Shown here piece by piece: positions 48,172 through 58,300 of a stretch of DNA of 64,000 nt (its first letter is position 1; the number at the start of each line of letters is the position of its first letter). Origin of the DNA: Burkholderia cepacia (GTDB lineage: Bacteria; Pseudomonadota; Gammaproteobacteria; Burkholderiales; Burkholderiaceae); NCBI RefSeq assembly GCF_001039005.1, contig NZ_LDWR01000016.1:53757-117756 (forward strand), written 5' to 3'. A program made the translations under genes and the position numbers. The notes beneath the pieces are model-generated. The model worked only from the letters and a program-made list of their open reading frames with translations. It had not been told where the DNA came from and did not search any database.

Positions 48172-48972
48172 ATGCGCAACCTTCCACCGCACACCGATCC
48201 CGCAGCGGACGCCGCCGTGTATCACGTGCCGCGTCCGCTCGTCGTCTTCGGCGGCTCGGTCGTCGAGCCCGAATGGCGGCTGGAGCGGCACAGCCATCGC
48301 CAGGCGCAACTGCTCTACACGCTGAGCGGCGTCATCTATTGCGAGATCGACGGTGGTGTGTGGAGCGCACCGCCGCAATGCACGGTGTGGATACCGGGCG
48401 ACGTCCCGCATGCGGCGCGCGGCTCGGCCGGCGCGACGTTCTACGCGGTGCTGGTCGAACCCGACGCCGCGCTCGACCTGCCCGCGCGCTGCTGCACGCT
48501 GTCCGCGTCGCCGCTGTTGCGCGAGCTGCTGCTGAAGGCGGCGAGCTTCCCGAACCTGTACGACGTCGACGGGCCGCAGGGGCGGCTGATGGCGACGCTG
48601 CTCGACGAACTCGTCGCGGCGCCGGTCGAGGATCTGTACCTGCCGATGCCGGCCGACCGCCGGCTGCGCAAGCTGGTCGACCACCTGCTCGACGATCCGG
48701 CCGACAAGTCGCCGCTGCCCGAACTCGCGCGACGCGCGGGCATCAGCGAGCGCAGCCTGACGCGGCTCGCCACCAAGGAGCTTGGGATGAGCCTCGGCGA
48801 CTGGCGCCGGCGCCTGCACGTCGCGCTGTCGCTGCGGATGCTGACGACCGGCCGCCGCGTGCACCAGATCGCGATCGATCTAGGCTACGAGAGCGCGAGC
48901 AGCTTCGTGACGATGTTCCGCAAGGCGACCGGCAAGTCGCCGACGCAATTCCTGACCGACCGGCAACGCTGA
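48172..48972 (+). CDS. AraC-family transcriptional regulator
   Basis: 266 residues with a cupin-type sensor (about 20-100; RLERHSHRQAQLLYTLSGVI) and two helix-turn-helices (about 165-262; LARRAGISERSLTRLATKE, then IAIDLGYESASSFVTMFRKATG). The layout is the AraC_binding/HTH type that regulates adjacent exporters or catabolic genes. Divergent from the LysE-family exporter operon. Confidence 0.9.
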   Translation: MRNLPPHTDPAADAAVYHVPRPLVVFGGSVVEPEWRLERHSHRQAQLLYTLSGVIYCEIDGGVWSAPPQCTVWIPGDVPHAARGSAGATFYAVLVEPDAALDLPARCCTLSASPLLRELLLKAASFPNLYDVDGPQGRLMATLLDELVAAPVEDLYLPMPADRRLRKLVDHLLDDPADKSPLPELARRAGISERSLTRLATKELGMSLGDWRRRLHVALSLRMLTTGRRVHQIAIDLGYESASSFVTMFRKATGKSPTQFLTDRQR

Positions 48973-49063
48973 ACGCGCGGATCGCGCCGGCGCGCGCGAT
49001 TGGCCGGATTGAAAAAGCTCTTGGCCGGGATGAGAAATGACGTGTCGGGCCTCGATCCATAAA

Positions 49064-49080
49064 ATGAGAATCGTTCTCAT
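49064..49080 (+). promoter_or_regulatory. Fur-box-like palindrome
   Basis: Perfect arms ATGAGAA-TCG-TTCTCAT, close to proteobacterial Fur sites with GAGAAT-ATTCTC cores. It ends 1 bp before the TGGAGG ribosome-binding site of the gene at 49093, so iron-loaded Fur would block expression. Confidence 0.6.
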
Positions 49081-49092
49081 CTGGAGGCCGAC

Positions 49093-49512
49093 ATGCAGAT
49101 CGTCACGACTGAATTCCCGTTTGTCTGGTTGCGTTACGCGCGCTCGCCGCACACCGATCCTACCCACCTGATTGATGCACTCGACGCGTTGCTGGCGCGC
49201 CGCGAACGCTTCGTTCTTCTGACCGACGACGCGCCGTCCGGCGACGATCACGACGCCGGCGACCACGAACTGCGCAAGCAGCTCGCGAAGTGGAGCAAGG
49301 CCAACCGCGCGCAGTCGCGCGAATGGATCCCCGCGATGATCGCGATCGAGCCCGATGCATCGCGGCGCGTCGCGCTCGACGCGTTTTCGGGCACGTTCGC
49401 GAAGGTCTGGGGCTATCCGCTGCACGCGGCGGCGACCCGCGACGACGCGCTCGCGCTGGCGCAACGGCTGCTCGACGAACCGGCGCGCGGCGCCGCGGCG
49501 GCGAACGGCTGA
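49093..49512 (+). CDS. small protein of unknown function, probably iron-regulated
   Basis: 139 residues, soluble, no signal peptide or membrane segment. It has an N-terminal strand-rich part (MQIVTTEFPFVWLRYAR) and a helical charged middle (HELRKQLAKWSKANRAQSRE). TGGAGG precedes the ATG. The palindrome just upstream suggests Fur control and so a role in low iron, but no family is recognised. It lies alone between AraC and LysR genes. Confidence 0.65.
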   Translation: MQIVTTEFPFVWLRYARSPHTDPTHLIDALDALLARRERFVLLTDDAPSGDDHDAGDHELRKQLAKWSKANRAQSREWIPAMIAIEPDASRRVALDAFSGTFAKVWGYPLHAAATRDDALALAQRLLDEPARGAAAANG

Positions 49513-49618
49513 ACCGGCTGAACCGGCGGCCGCGCCGGCGGCGCGGCTTTCCTCGACATGCATGCACGGCGCGCACACACGCGCGTCGCGGCATGCTGCA
49601 ACCACGCAGGGGTGTCCG

Positions 49619-50611
49619 GTGGACAATCCGATCCGCGCGATGCGCATCTTCACGCGCATCGTCGAAATGAACAGTTTTACGCGCGCGGCGCAGGTGCTCG
49701 GCATTTCGCGCGCGACCGCGACGCGCACCGTGCAGGAGCTCGAAGCGGCGCTCGGCATGCCGTTGCTGGTGCGCACGACGCGTGCGCTGCGTGCGACGCC
49801 TGAAGGCGACGCGTACTACCGGCGCTGCCTGAGCATCACGGCGGACGTCGATGAACTCGAAGCCAGTATCCGCGGCGCCGCGCTGCGTCCGAGCGGGCCG
49901 CTGCGCGTCGAGCTGCCGGGATCGGTGGCGGGTGCGATCGTGCTGCCGGCGCTCGGCGAATTTCACGCGCGGCATCCCGATCTCGTGTTGATGCTGGGCG
50001 TGTCCGGGCGCGCGGCCGATCGCGTCGGCGACTCGACCGACTGCAGCATCCGGCTCGGCGAGCTGCCCGATTCGTCGCTCGTCGCGCGCCGCCTCGGCGC
50101 GCTCGAACGCGTGACGTGCGCGAGCCCCGCGTATCTCGACCGCCACGGAGCCCCGCGCACGCTCGACGAGCTTGCCGCGCATCGCGCGGTCAGCGGGGCG
50201 TTCGTGCCCGGTCAACGCGTGGCCGAACTCGATTTCACGGTGGATGGCGCGGTGCGCAAGGTCCGGCTCGACGGCATCGTCAGCGTCGACGACGAGCAAG
50301 CGTATCTGGCGTGCGGCGTGCATGGTCTCGGGCTGATTCAGCCGCCGCGTATCGCCGCGCAGCCGCTGATCGACGCGGGACGGCTGCGGGAAGTGCTGCC
50401 GCGCTGGCGACCGGGCGTGATCGCCGTGTCGGCCGTCTACGTGAAGCGTCCGCACGTATCGCCCGGCGTGCGCGCGTTCGTCGACTGGATCGTCGAGCGG
50501 TTTGAGCAGGATCGGGAGGGCGTGGTCGTCGCGGGGGCCATGGCGCGACGGCCGGTGCCGGAGATCATCGAGATGAACGACCGCGAGGACAGTCAGGTGG
50601 CGATGGCGTGA
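49619..50611 (+). CDS. LysR-family transcriptional regulator
   Basis: 330 residues. The HTH is about 5-65 (AMRIFTRIVEMNSFTRAAQV, SRATATRTVQELEAALG), then the CrgA-type binding domain. GTG at 49619 gives the common start VDNPIRAMRIF with AGGGG upstream; an ATG seven codons on is possible, and a longer frame from 49355 is out of family. The C-terminal 35 residues (VVVAGAMARRPVPEIIEM) go beyond the usual end. No obvious target gene is divergent from it; its target may be remote. Confidence 0.82.
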   Translation: MDNPIRAMRIFTRIVEMNSFTRAAQVLGISRATATRTVQELEAALGMPLLVRTTRALRATPEGDAYYRRCLSITADVDELEASIRGAALRPSGPLRVELPGSVAGAIVLPALGEFHARHPDLVLMLGVSGRAADRVGDSTDCSIRLGELPDSSLVARRLGALERVTCASPAYLDRHGAPRTLDELAAHRAVSGAFVPGQRVAELDFTVDGAVRKVRLDGIVSVDDEQAYLACGVHGLGLIQPPRIAAQPLIDAGRLREVLPRWRPGVIAVSAVYVKRPHVSPGVRAFVDWIVERFEQDREGVVVAGAMARRPVPEIIEMNDREDSQVAMA

Positions 50612-50735
50612 ACGAGGCGCGCTGAACGAAGGCGGATCAATCGTTCGCGAGGTGGAATGCGCCGGCCATCCGCTCCTGTTCCCGCGCGGGCAGTGCGAGT
50701 CGCGTCGCAGGGTGAGGTCCGGTGCATGGCGATGT

Positions 50736-50777
50736 AAATATTCTGGCGATTATTGGTCGTGTTTCGCCAGAATATTT
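50736..50777. terminator. AT-rich 14-bp hairpin between convergent LysR genes
   Basis: Perfect inverted repeat AAATATTCTGGCGA (50736-50749) and TCGCCAGAATATTT (50764-50777) with a 14-base loop, followed on the plus strand by TCTTTTTG. It lies 125 bp after one LysR gene and 140 bp before the end of the other, so it probably terminates both. The rest of 50612-50917 holds no gene I can support. Its base composition is unlike its surroundings. Confidence 0.55.
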
Positions 50778-50917
50778 TCTTTTTGATGTCAGTCCAGTCG
50801 AGACAAGCCCGTGTGCATTCGGAGCGAAGCGCCAGGTGCAGAGCGCTTCGGCCGCCGCGCGTTGTCCATGCCGGACGCATGTAGCGACCGCGGTTCGCGC
50901 GATCCGCACTGTGCTCC

Positions 50918-51838
50918 CTACACTGCCCTCAACCGCCCCAGTTCCTCCGCCAGAAAATCGACGAACGCGCGAATCCGCGCGGACATCTGGTGACGCTGCG
51001 CATACACCGCGTAGATGTCGGCGCTCGGTGTTTCATGGTCGGGCAGCACGATCACCAGGCGGCCGTCGGCAAGATAGTCGCGGATATCCCATTCCGCGCG
51101 CATCAGGATCCCGTGCCCGTCGAGCGCCCACTTCACGGCGATTTCGCCGTCGTTCGTCGTCAGGTTGCCGTTGATCCGCACGGCTTCCGTGTTGCGCGCC
51201 GCGCCGCGGCTGCTCGTCAGCCGCCACACGCCGTAGCCCTCGTCGCCCTGCCGGATGCCGATGCAGTTGTGCCGCGTCAGGTCGTGCGGCGTGGCGGGAA
51301 TCCCGTGCCGCGCGAGATACGCGGGCGCCGCGCACAGCAGCCGACGGTTCGGCGCGAGCCGCCGCGCGATGACGCGCGTGTCGGGCGGCTCGCCGAAGCG
51401 GATGCACACGTCGAATGCATCGTCGGTGAGCGGCGGCGGCATCACCGACAACTGCAGTTGCACCGACACCTCCGGATAGCGCGCGACGAAGCGCGAGATC
51501 GCGGGGCCGACGTGGCTGCGCCCGAAGCCGAGCGTCGCGTTCACGCGCAGCAGCCCCTTCGGGCGCTGCTTCGCACTGCCGAGCAGTTCGCCCAGTTCGT
51601 CCATCTGGTCGAGGATCCGGCGCGCGTAATCGAGATACACGTCGCCTTCGGGCGTCAGCATCATCCGCCGCGTCGTGCGGTTGACGAGCGTCACGCCCGC
51701 GCGCCGCTCCATCTGCGTGAGCCGCTTGCTGACGGCCGCCGCGGTCAGCCCGAGTTCGCGCGCGGCCGCGCTCAGGCTGCCCGATGCGGCCAGCGTCGAG
51801 AAGAAGCCGAGATCGGCCGGCTGGACGGTATCCGCCAT
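50918..51838 (-). CDS. LysR-family regulator of the tartrate/malate genes (DmlR/TtdR-like)
   Basis: 306 residues. The HTH is about 8-66 (LGFFSTLAASGSLSAAARELG, TAAAVSKRLTQMERRAG), then a CrgA-type ligand domain. It is divergent from the tartrate/D-malate dehydrogenase gene across 108 bp with repeated ACCGGTTC boxes, the same arrangement as dmlR-dmlA in E. coli. It is therefore likely to activate the dehydrogenase and carrier genes in the presence of tartrate or malate. Confidence 0.88.
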   Translation of the reverse strand: MADTVQPADLGFFSTLAASGSLSAAARELGLTAAAVSKRLTQMERRAGVTLVNRTTRRMMLTPEGDVYLDYARRILDQMDELGELLGSAKQRPKGLLRVNATLGFGRSHVGPAISRFVARYPEVSVQLQLSVMPPPLTDDAFDVCIRFGEPPDTRVIARRLAPNRRLLCAAPAYLARHGIPATPHDLTRHNCIGIRQGDEGYGVWRLTSSRGAARNTEAVRINGNLTTNDGEIAVKWALDGHGILMRAEWDIRDYLADGRLVIVLPDHETPSADIYAVYAQRHQMSARIRAFVDFLAEELGRLRAV

Positions 51839-51881
51839 GACGGGATTCGTGAATTGAAGTTAAAGATGCTTTGAGTCTAGC

Positions 51882-51904
51882 ACCGGTTCCTGCACTACCG
51901 GTTC
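51882..51904. promoter_or_regulatory. direct repeat ACCGGTTC in the LysR-dehydrogenase divergon
   Basis: Two exact ACCGGTTC copies start at 51882 and 51897 (15-bp pitch), each with a palindromic ACCGGT core. They lie 43-65 bp before the dehydrogenase ATG and 44 bp from the LysR start. Likely LysR site. Confidence 0.5.
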
Positions 51905-51946
51905 GGTAAAGTGCGTTCACGCTCACGATCAATCGAGGATGTCCGC

Positions 51947-53029
51947 ATGAAGACCTACCGTATCGCAACGATTCCCGGCGACGGCATCGGCAAGGAAGTG
52001 GTGCCGGCCGGCAAGCAGGTGCTGGAAGCGCTGGCCCGCGGCAGCGACCGCTTTGCATTCGCGTTCGAGGATTTCGACTGGGGCGCCGACTACTACCGCC
52101 AGCACGGCGCGATGATGCCGGCCGACGGCCTCGACGCGCTGCGCGACAAGGACGCGATCCTGTTCGGCTCGGCGGGCGACCCCGACGTGCCCGACCACGT
52201 GACGCTGTGGGGGCTGCGCCTGAAGATCTGCCAGGGCTTCGACCAGTACGCGAACGTGCGCCCGACGCGCATCCTGCCCGGCATCGACGCGCCGCTGAAG
52301 CGCTGCGGGCCGGACGACCTGAACTGGGTCATCGTCCGCGAGAACTCCGAAGGCGAATATGCGGGCGTCGGCGGCCGCGTGCACCAGGGCCATCCGATCG
52401 AGGCCGCGACCGACGTGTCGATCCTCACGCGCGCCGGCGTCGAACGCATCATGCGCTATGCGTTCCGGCTCGCGCAGTCGCGTCCGCGCAAGCTGCTGAC
52501 CGTGATCACGAAGAGCAACGCGCAGCGGCACGCGATGGTGATGTGGGACGAGATCGCGAAGCAGATCGCGCAGGAATTCCCCGACGTCACGTGGGACAAG
52601 GAACTCGTCGACGCGGCGACCGCGCGCATGGTCAACCGGCCGGCGTCGCTCGACACGATCGTCGCGACCAACCTGCACGCGGACATCCTCAGCGATCTCG
52701 CCGCCGCGCTCGCCGGCAGCCTCGGCATCGCGCCGACCGGCAACATCGATCCCGAGCGTCGTTATCCGTCGATGTTCGAGCCGATCCACGGTTCCGCGTT
52801 CGACATCATGGGCAAGGGGCTCGCGAATCCGGTCGGCACGTTCTGGTCGGTCGTGATGCTGCTCGAGCATCTCGGCGAAACGGAGGCCGCCGCGCGCGTG
52901 ATGCAGGCGATCGAGGCCGTGACGGCCGACCCGTCGCTGCACACGCGCGATCTCGGCGGCAGCGCGACCACCGCGCAGGTGACGGCGGCCGTCTGCGAGC
53001 GCGTCGCGAACGCGGTGACCACCGCCTGA
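51947..53029 (+). CDS. tartrate dehydrogenase/decarboxylase or D-malate dehydrogenase (TtuC/DmlA type)
   Basis: NAD- and metal-dependent beta-decarboxylating dehydrogenase of 360 residues related to isopropylmalate dehydrogenase. IATIPGDGIGKEVVPAG is the N-terminal signature; substrate arginines lie in NVRPTRILPG and WVIVRENSEGEYAG; metal aspartates in NLHADILSDLAAAL; NAD site in GSAFDIMGKGLANP. Products would be pyruvate from D-malate, or oxaloglycolate/D-glycerate from tartrate. The ATG at 51947 follows GAGGAT. A tartrate-type MFS carrier is next, favouring tartrate. Confidence 0.92.
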   Translation: MKTYRIATIPGDGIGKEVVPAGKQVLEALARGSDRFAFAFEDFDWGADYYRQHGAMMPADGLDALRDKDAILFGSAGDPDVPDHVTLWGLRLKICQGFDQYANVRPTRILPGIDAPLKRCGPDDLNWVIVRENSEGEYAGVGGRVHQGHPIEAATDVSILTRAGVERIMRYAFRLAQSRPRKLLTVITKSNAQRHAMVMWDEIAKQIAQEFPDVTWDKELVDAATARMVNRPASLDTIVATNLHADILSDLAAALAGSLGIAPTGNIDPERRYPSMFEPIHGSAFDIMGKGLANPVGTFWSVVMLLEHLGETEAAARVMQAIEAVTADPSLHTRDLGGSATTAQVTAAVCERVANAVTTA

Positions 53030-53218
53030 CGATCTTGCCGATCACGGCGGTGCGTGCGCGCAACCGGTAACGCGGCTGCCGCCCGTTCATCGTCCGCCGT
53101 ATTTTCCTGCCCGCGACTCGCGCGTTCGACGTGAGCCGGGCGCCGGCCCGCACGCTTCGTGGCGGCGCCGGCGAGCATTCACAGACAGAGCACGGCTCGA
53201 CCTCGAAGGAGGAGACAC

Positions 53219-54529
53219 ATGCAAGCGGAACTCGAAACCCGCGTCGCGCGGAAACTGATGTGGCGCATCATTCCGTTCGTGATGCTGCTTTACTTCGTCA
53301 GCTTTCTCGATCGCGTCAACGTTGGGTTCGCCGCGATGACGATGAACCACGCGATCGGCCTGTCGCCGACCGCGTTCGGATTCGGCGGCGGGCTGTTCTT
53401 CATCGGTTACTTCCTGTTCGAGGTGCCGTCCAACCTGATCCTTCACCGCGTCGGCGCACGCATCTGGATCGCGCGCGTGATGATCACATGGGGCCTCGTG
53501 TCGGCAGTATCCGCATTCGCGGCCGGGCCGACCAGCTTCTACGTGCTGCGCTTCCTGCTCGGCGTGGCCGAAGCCGGGTTCTTCCCCGGCATCATCCTGT
53601 ACCTGAGCCTGTGGTTCCCCGCGAAGCAGCGCGCGGTGGCCGCCGCGTGGTTCATGGCGGCCGCGCCGATCTCGACCGCGATCGGTTCGCCGCTGTCCGG
53701 CGCGATCATGCAGATGCCGCCGATGTTCGGGCTCGCCGACTGGCAGATGCTGTACATCGTCGAAGCGCTGCCGGCGGTCGTGCTCGGCTTCGTCGTGCTC
53801 AAGTGCCTGACCGATTCGCCGTCGAAGGCCGCGTGGCTGCGGGCGGAAGAGCGCGACTGGCTGATCGCGAAGCTGAAGGCCGAAGCCGACGCGCGCCACA
53901 CGCATGTCGGGCATACGGCCGGCGCGTGGCAGGCGCTGCGCGATCCGCGCGTGCTGGCGCTCGCGCTGATCTACTTCGGCACGTCGGCCGGGCTGTACAC
54001 GCTCGGTCTGTGGGCGCCGCTGATGGTCAAGCAGTTCGGCTTCACCGCGTTGCAGACGGGCTTGCTCACCGGCATCCCGAGCATTGCCGCCGTCATCGCG
54101 ATGATCGCGTGGGCGCGGCATTCGGATCGCACCGGCGAGCGCACGTGGCACGTCGTGATTCCGTGCGTGCTTGCGTGCATCGGTTTCGTGTTCGCGGGGC
54201 AGGCGAGCACCGCGCTGCTGACCGTGCTCGCGCTGGTCGTCGTCAACATCGGGATCAGTGCCGCGAAGGCGCCGCTGTGGGCGATGCCGAGCGCGTTCCT
54301 GTCCGGCGCCGGCGCGGCCGCCGGGATCGCGATGATCAACTCGATCGGCAATCTCGGCGGGTTCGTCGGGCCGTTCGCGATCGGCTGGCTGAAGCACGTG
54401 ACGGGCGGGTATGCGGCAGGGCTCTATGTGGTGGCGGGCACGCTCGCGGTGTCGGCGATCGTCACGCTGATGCTGAGTCGGAAGGGCGCGAGGGAAGAGG
54501 CCGTGGCGGGCGTGCGGCATCACCCGTAA
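53219..54529 (+). CDS. MFS transporter, anion:cation symporter family (TtuB-like tartrate carrier)
   Basis: Inner-membrane carrier of 436 residues with twelve predicted segments. The ACS-family opening LMWRIIPFVMLLYFVSFLDRVNVGFA is split here as MWRIIPFVMLLYFV and FLDRVNVGFA (residues about 14-40); GVAEAGFFPGIILYLSLWFP follows near 120-139; the central loop is about 195-245. AAGGAGGAG precedes the ATG. It is 189 bp after the dehydrogenase in the same direction and probably imports its substrate. The usual family substrates are tartrate, phthalate and hexuronates. Confidence 0.9.
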   Translation: MQAELETRVARKLMWRIIPFVMLLYFVSFLDRVNVGFAAMTMNHAIGLSPTAFGFGGGLFFIGYFLFEVPSNLILHRVGARIWIARVMITWGLVSAVSAFAAGPTSFYVLRFLLGVAEAGFFPGIILYLSLWFPAKQRAVAAAWFMAAAPISTAIGSPLSGAIMQMPPMFGLADWQMLYIVEALPAVVLGFVVLKCLTDSPSKAAWLRAEERDWLIAKLKAEADARHTHVGHTAGAWQALRDPRVLALALIYFGTSAGLYTLGLWAPLMVKQFGFTALQTGLLTGIPSIAAVIAMIAWARHSDRTGERTWHVVIPCVLACIGFVFAGQASTALLTVLALVVVNIGISAAKAPLWAMPSAFLSGAGAAAGIAMINSIGNLGGFVGPFAIGWLKHVTGGYAAGLYVVAGTLAVSAIVTLMLSRKGAREEAVAGVRHHP

Positions 54530-54548
54530 GCGCGACACGTGCACTGAA

Positions 54549-54585
54549 ACGCCGGACCGGCGCGCATCCCGTGCCGGTCCGGCGT
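54549..54585 (+). terminator. strong hairpin after the MFS gene
   Basis: Perfect 13-bp arms ACGCCGGACCGGC (54549-54561) and GCCGGTCCGGCGT (54573-54585), 11-base loop. It begins 20 bp after the MFS stop. No T tract, but the stem is very stable. Confidence 0.6.
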
Positions 54586-55070
54586 ACTGCGTCATGAAGC
54601 CCGATCACGCATGCGTCAGCGTCGCCGTATAGCACCGACTTCACGACGGTGCCCGGCATGAATTGCAACTCGCAAATCGGCTTGCTCGGGCCGCGGCCCG
54701 ATTTCTCTGTTGGCGTGGCGGGTTCTCCCGTGAGGGGGAACCCGACGCACGCATCCCCCATCACTGCGCATGGCCTTCTCCCGGCGATGGCCAATGCCCG
54801 ACGGTCGTGAATCCGTTCCGGACGAACATGACGCACCACGTACAGGTCTTTCACACACTGCATCTCGATTATCTGTAAATCAAATGTCAATTGATTCTTG
54901 ATAATCGTTGAAAGACAGAGAATATCAAGAATTGATAAATCGTGTCGTTTCGATGGACGGCGGTGTGTTTGCCGATGTATTAATGTCCGCTCGCGCCCAC
55001 TTCGCGCGCACATGCCGTGCGTCGGCTGGTCCAGACCATTCAGCCGATCGCTTCTGAGAGAGCCGGACGT
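54586..55070. other. AT-rich regulatory region upstream of the CDI exoprotein
   Basis: About 480 bp without a convincing gene. From 54860 on the GC content falls sharply. The dyad ATTCTTGATA (54894-54903) / TATCAAGAAT (54923-54932) with a 19-bp spacer stands out. A leftward frame over 54462-55013 exists but overlaps the strong hairpin and is not supported. This is probably the control region of the haemagglutinin locus. Confidence 0.4.
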
Positions 55071-55205
55071 ATGACTTCATATAACGAAAATCTTGTCGAG
55101 CATTACCGCTCATCGATCAACAATGCTGCCGTGCTCGAAGCCATCGCGCAACGCGCTCTGAAAAACGCTTGCATGGTCTCAAGCATCGAATGCACCGTGC
55201 ATTGA
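55071..55205 (+). CDS. possible small protein of 44 residues
   Basis: From ATG at 55071 with GAGAGAGCC upstream, the frame encodes a polar peptide MTSYNENLVEHYRSSINN... ending ECTVH, with a helical middle (AAVLEAIAQRALKNA) and two cysteines near the C-terminus. It starts in AT-rich DNA whose codon use is unlike that of the other genes. It lies 153 bp before the exoprotein. Whether it is translated is unproven. Confidence 0.35.
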   Translation: MTSYNENLVEHYRSSINNAAVLEAIAQRALKNACMVSSIECTVH

Positions 55206-55358
55206 ATCCTGCCCATTTGCGCAAACGTTGCCGTCTCGCCTGAACAACGCTTGACATTCTTTAACGCGTATTCACGGCCGCGTGTCAGCTTTGTAGTCGA
55301 TCATTTGGCGATCCAGTCGCCGTAGTGCGAATCGGGAATCTCGGGGTAGATAAAAATA

Positions 55359-58300
55359 ATGAACAAGAATCAATATCGTCTGGTGTTCAGCCGCGTGCGC
55401 GGCATGTTGGTCGCTGTCGAAGAAACGGCAAATGCAACGGGGAAGACCAGCCGGGGAGAGTCGGTTTGCTTGACGGCTGGCAGTGTTCAACGTGTGCTCT
55501 CGCGGTTCGCGCTTCGTCACGTGGCCTTTGCGGCATTGGTGGCAGGCGGTGCAACGCCGGTTTGGGTCGATGCCCAGGTGGTCGGCGCCGGCGCGCATGC
55601 GCCGTCGGTGATTCAGACGCAAAACGGTATTCAACAGGTCAACATTACGAAACCTTCGGGTGCGGGGGTTTCTCTTAATACCTACTCGCAATTCGATGTA
55701 CCGAAGGCTGGCGTTATCGTCAATAACTCGCCGGTGCTGACGAACACGCAGCAAGCGGGTTATATCAACGGCAATCCGAATTTCGGCGCGAACGATGCGG
55801 CCAAGATCATCATCAATCAGGTCAACAGCAATAATCCTTCGCAACTGAAAGGTTTTGTCGAAATTGCCGGGCAGCGCGCCGAAATGATTATTTCCAATCC
55901 GTCCGGATTGGTCGTGGACGGTGGTGGTTTTATCAATACATCGCGCGCAATCCTCACGACGGGAACCCCGAATCTGAATGCAGACGGATCGTTGGCCGGT
56001 TTCAACGTCACCCGCGGCCTGATTACCGTGCAAGGCGCGGGCCTGAATGCCACGAATGTGGATCAGGTCGATCTGATTTCCAGGGCAGTGCAGGCGAATG
56101 CCGCCATTTACGCGTCGAACCTGAATGTCGTGACTGGCGCGAATCAGGTGAATCACGACACGCTCCAGACGACCCGAATTCAAGGCGACGGCACCGCCCC
56201 TGCCGTCGCGATCGACGTGGGTCAATTGGGCGGTATGTACAGCAACCGGATTTTTCTGGTCGGGACCGAGGGGGGCGTCGGGGTCCGAAACGCCGGGACG
56301 ATCGCGGCCGATGCAATGGGCCTGACGCTGACGACGGATGGTCGATTGGTGCAATCGGGCAAGGTCAGTTCGCTCGGTAGCGTCGCGATATCGGCAGCAG
56401 GCGGCATCGAGAACAGCGGTACGACTTACGGTCAGCAGTCGGTATCGCTGAATACCGGTGCCGATGTTGTCAATACCGGCACGGTAGCCGCGCAGCACGA
56501 CGTGGGCGTGACGGCGGGGTCGCTGAACTCGACGGGTCTGCTCGGCGCGGGCGTGGACAGTAACGGTGCCGTCACGCAAGCCGGCGACCTGCAAGTCACG
56601 ACGACGGGCCAATTGAACGCGACGGGCAAGAACGTTGCGGGTGGCAACGTTTCGGCGACAGGCTACGGCGTGAACCTCGCAGGCAGTACGACGGCCGCGA
56701 ACGGTAACCTGTCGATGACCGCGACGGGCGGCGACGTGAATCTCGCGAATGCGACGACGAGCGCCCAAGGGGCGGTGACGGCAAACGCCGCCGGCACGGT
56801 CATCAACGACCACGGCAACCTGACGAGCGGTGGCAGTACGACGCTGACGGGGGCCAACGTGTCGAACCAGAGCGGGAGTGTGTCGTCGCAAGGGCCGCTG
56901 TCGGTGACGGCCGCTGGACAGATTGCCAACCAATCCGGCTTGCTGGTGTCCGAAAGCACGATGGCACTGCGCGGTAACACCATCGCGAACAATCAAGGCA
57001 CGATCCAGAGCGCGGGCCGCGCGACTGTCGACGGAAGCACGATTGACAATACAGCGGGACGGGTAACGTCTGTCGGTACTGATGGGCTGGTGTTGACGGC
57101 GACCGGTCAGCTCACGAACGTGGCCGGCACGACGGCGAACGGTGCACAAGGCGGCGTGATCGGTGGCAACGGCGATGTGACCGTGCAAGGCGGCAATATC
57201 GTCAACCGGGCGACGATCACGTCGAACACGAATCTTCGTGTTGCCGGCCAGTCGATCGACAACGACAGCGGGACGCTGAAGGCTGCGCAGAACGTCGCGG
57301 TCGATGCGGGCGCGCACCTGTCGAATAGCGGCGGCGCGATCACCGGCCAGACGGCCACCCTGTCCGGCACGACGCTCGACAACAGTTCGGGCACCGTGCA
57401 GGCGGATCAAGTGTCGTTGAACGCAACCAACGTGGTGAACCACGCAGGGACGATCACGCAGACCGGCACAGGTGCGATGACGGTCAATGTGTCGAACACG
57501 CTCGACAATTCGAGTGGTGGCACGCTGCAAACCAACAGTACCGACCTGACGCTTGCTCCCGCGTCGCTGGTGAACGACGGAGGCACGATCACGCATGCCG
57601 GTACCGGCACGCTGACGCTCGGCAATGGATCGGGATCGATTAGCAACGCGGGAGGGGAGGTCGTCAGCAACGGACAAATTTCGGCTCAATCCGCGACGCT
57701 TGTTAACACGAACGGAACCATCAGCAGTAAGGCGGGCCTCGCGGCAACCGTAACCGGTACGCTGAATAATTCGAGCGGCAAATTGCTGTCGAGCGGAAAC
57801 CTGAGCGTCGAGGGCGGCACGCTGACGAATGCAAACGGCGTGATCGGCTCGGCCGCCAACGCGACGATTCAGGTCGTCACACTGACCAACAGCGGCCAGA
57901 TCATGGCGGGCCAAACGGCTACTATCGGCGCGACATCAGTCGATAACAATTCAGGCACGATTCAGGGCGCTCAAGTCGGATTGACGGCGAGCAATGTATC
58001 GAATCAAGGCGGCACCATCACGCAGACCGGAACCGGTGCGATGGCCGTCAACGTCTCTGACACGCTCGACAATTCGAACGGCGGTACGCTGCAAACCAAC
58101 AGTACCGACCTGACGCTTGCTCCCGCAACGCTGGTGAACGACGGAGGCACGATCACGCATGCGGGCACCGGTACGTTGACGCTCGGCAACGGAACGGGGT
58201 CGATATCGAACGTTGGAGGGGCGATCGCGAGCAACGGGCATGTCGTCGCTCAATCCGGCTCGTTGAACAACACCTTGGGTTCGATTACCGGCCAAACCGG

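Noticed and set aside
54462..55013. Leftward frame of 183 codons between the MFS and haemagglutinin genes
   Set aside because: It runs through the 13-bp MFS terminator hairpin, has low-complexity arginine/serine ends, no ribosome-binding site and no recognisable domain.
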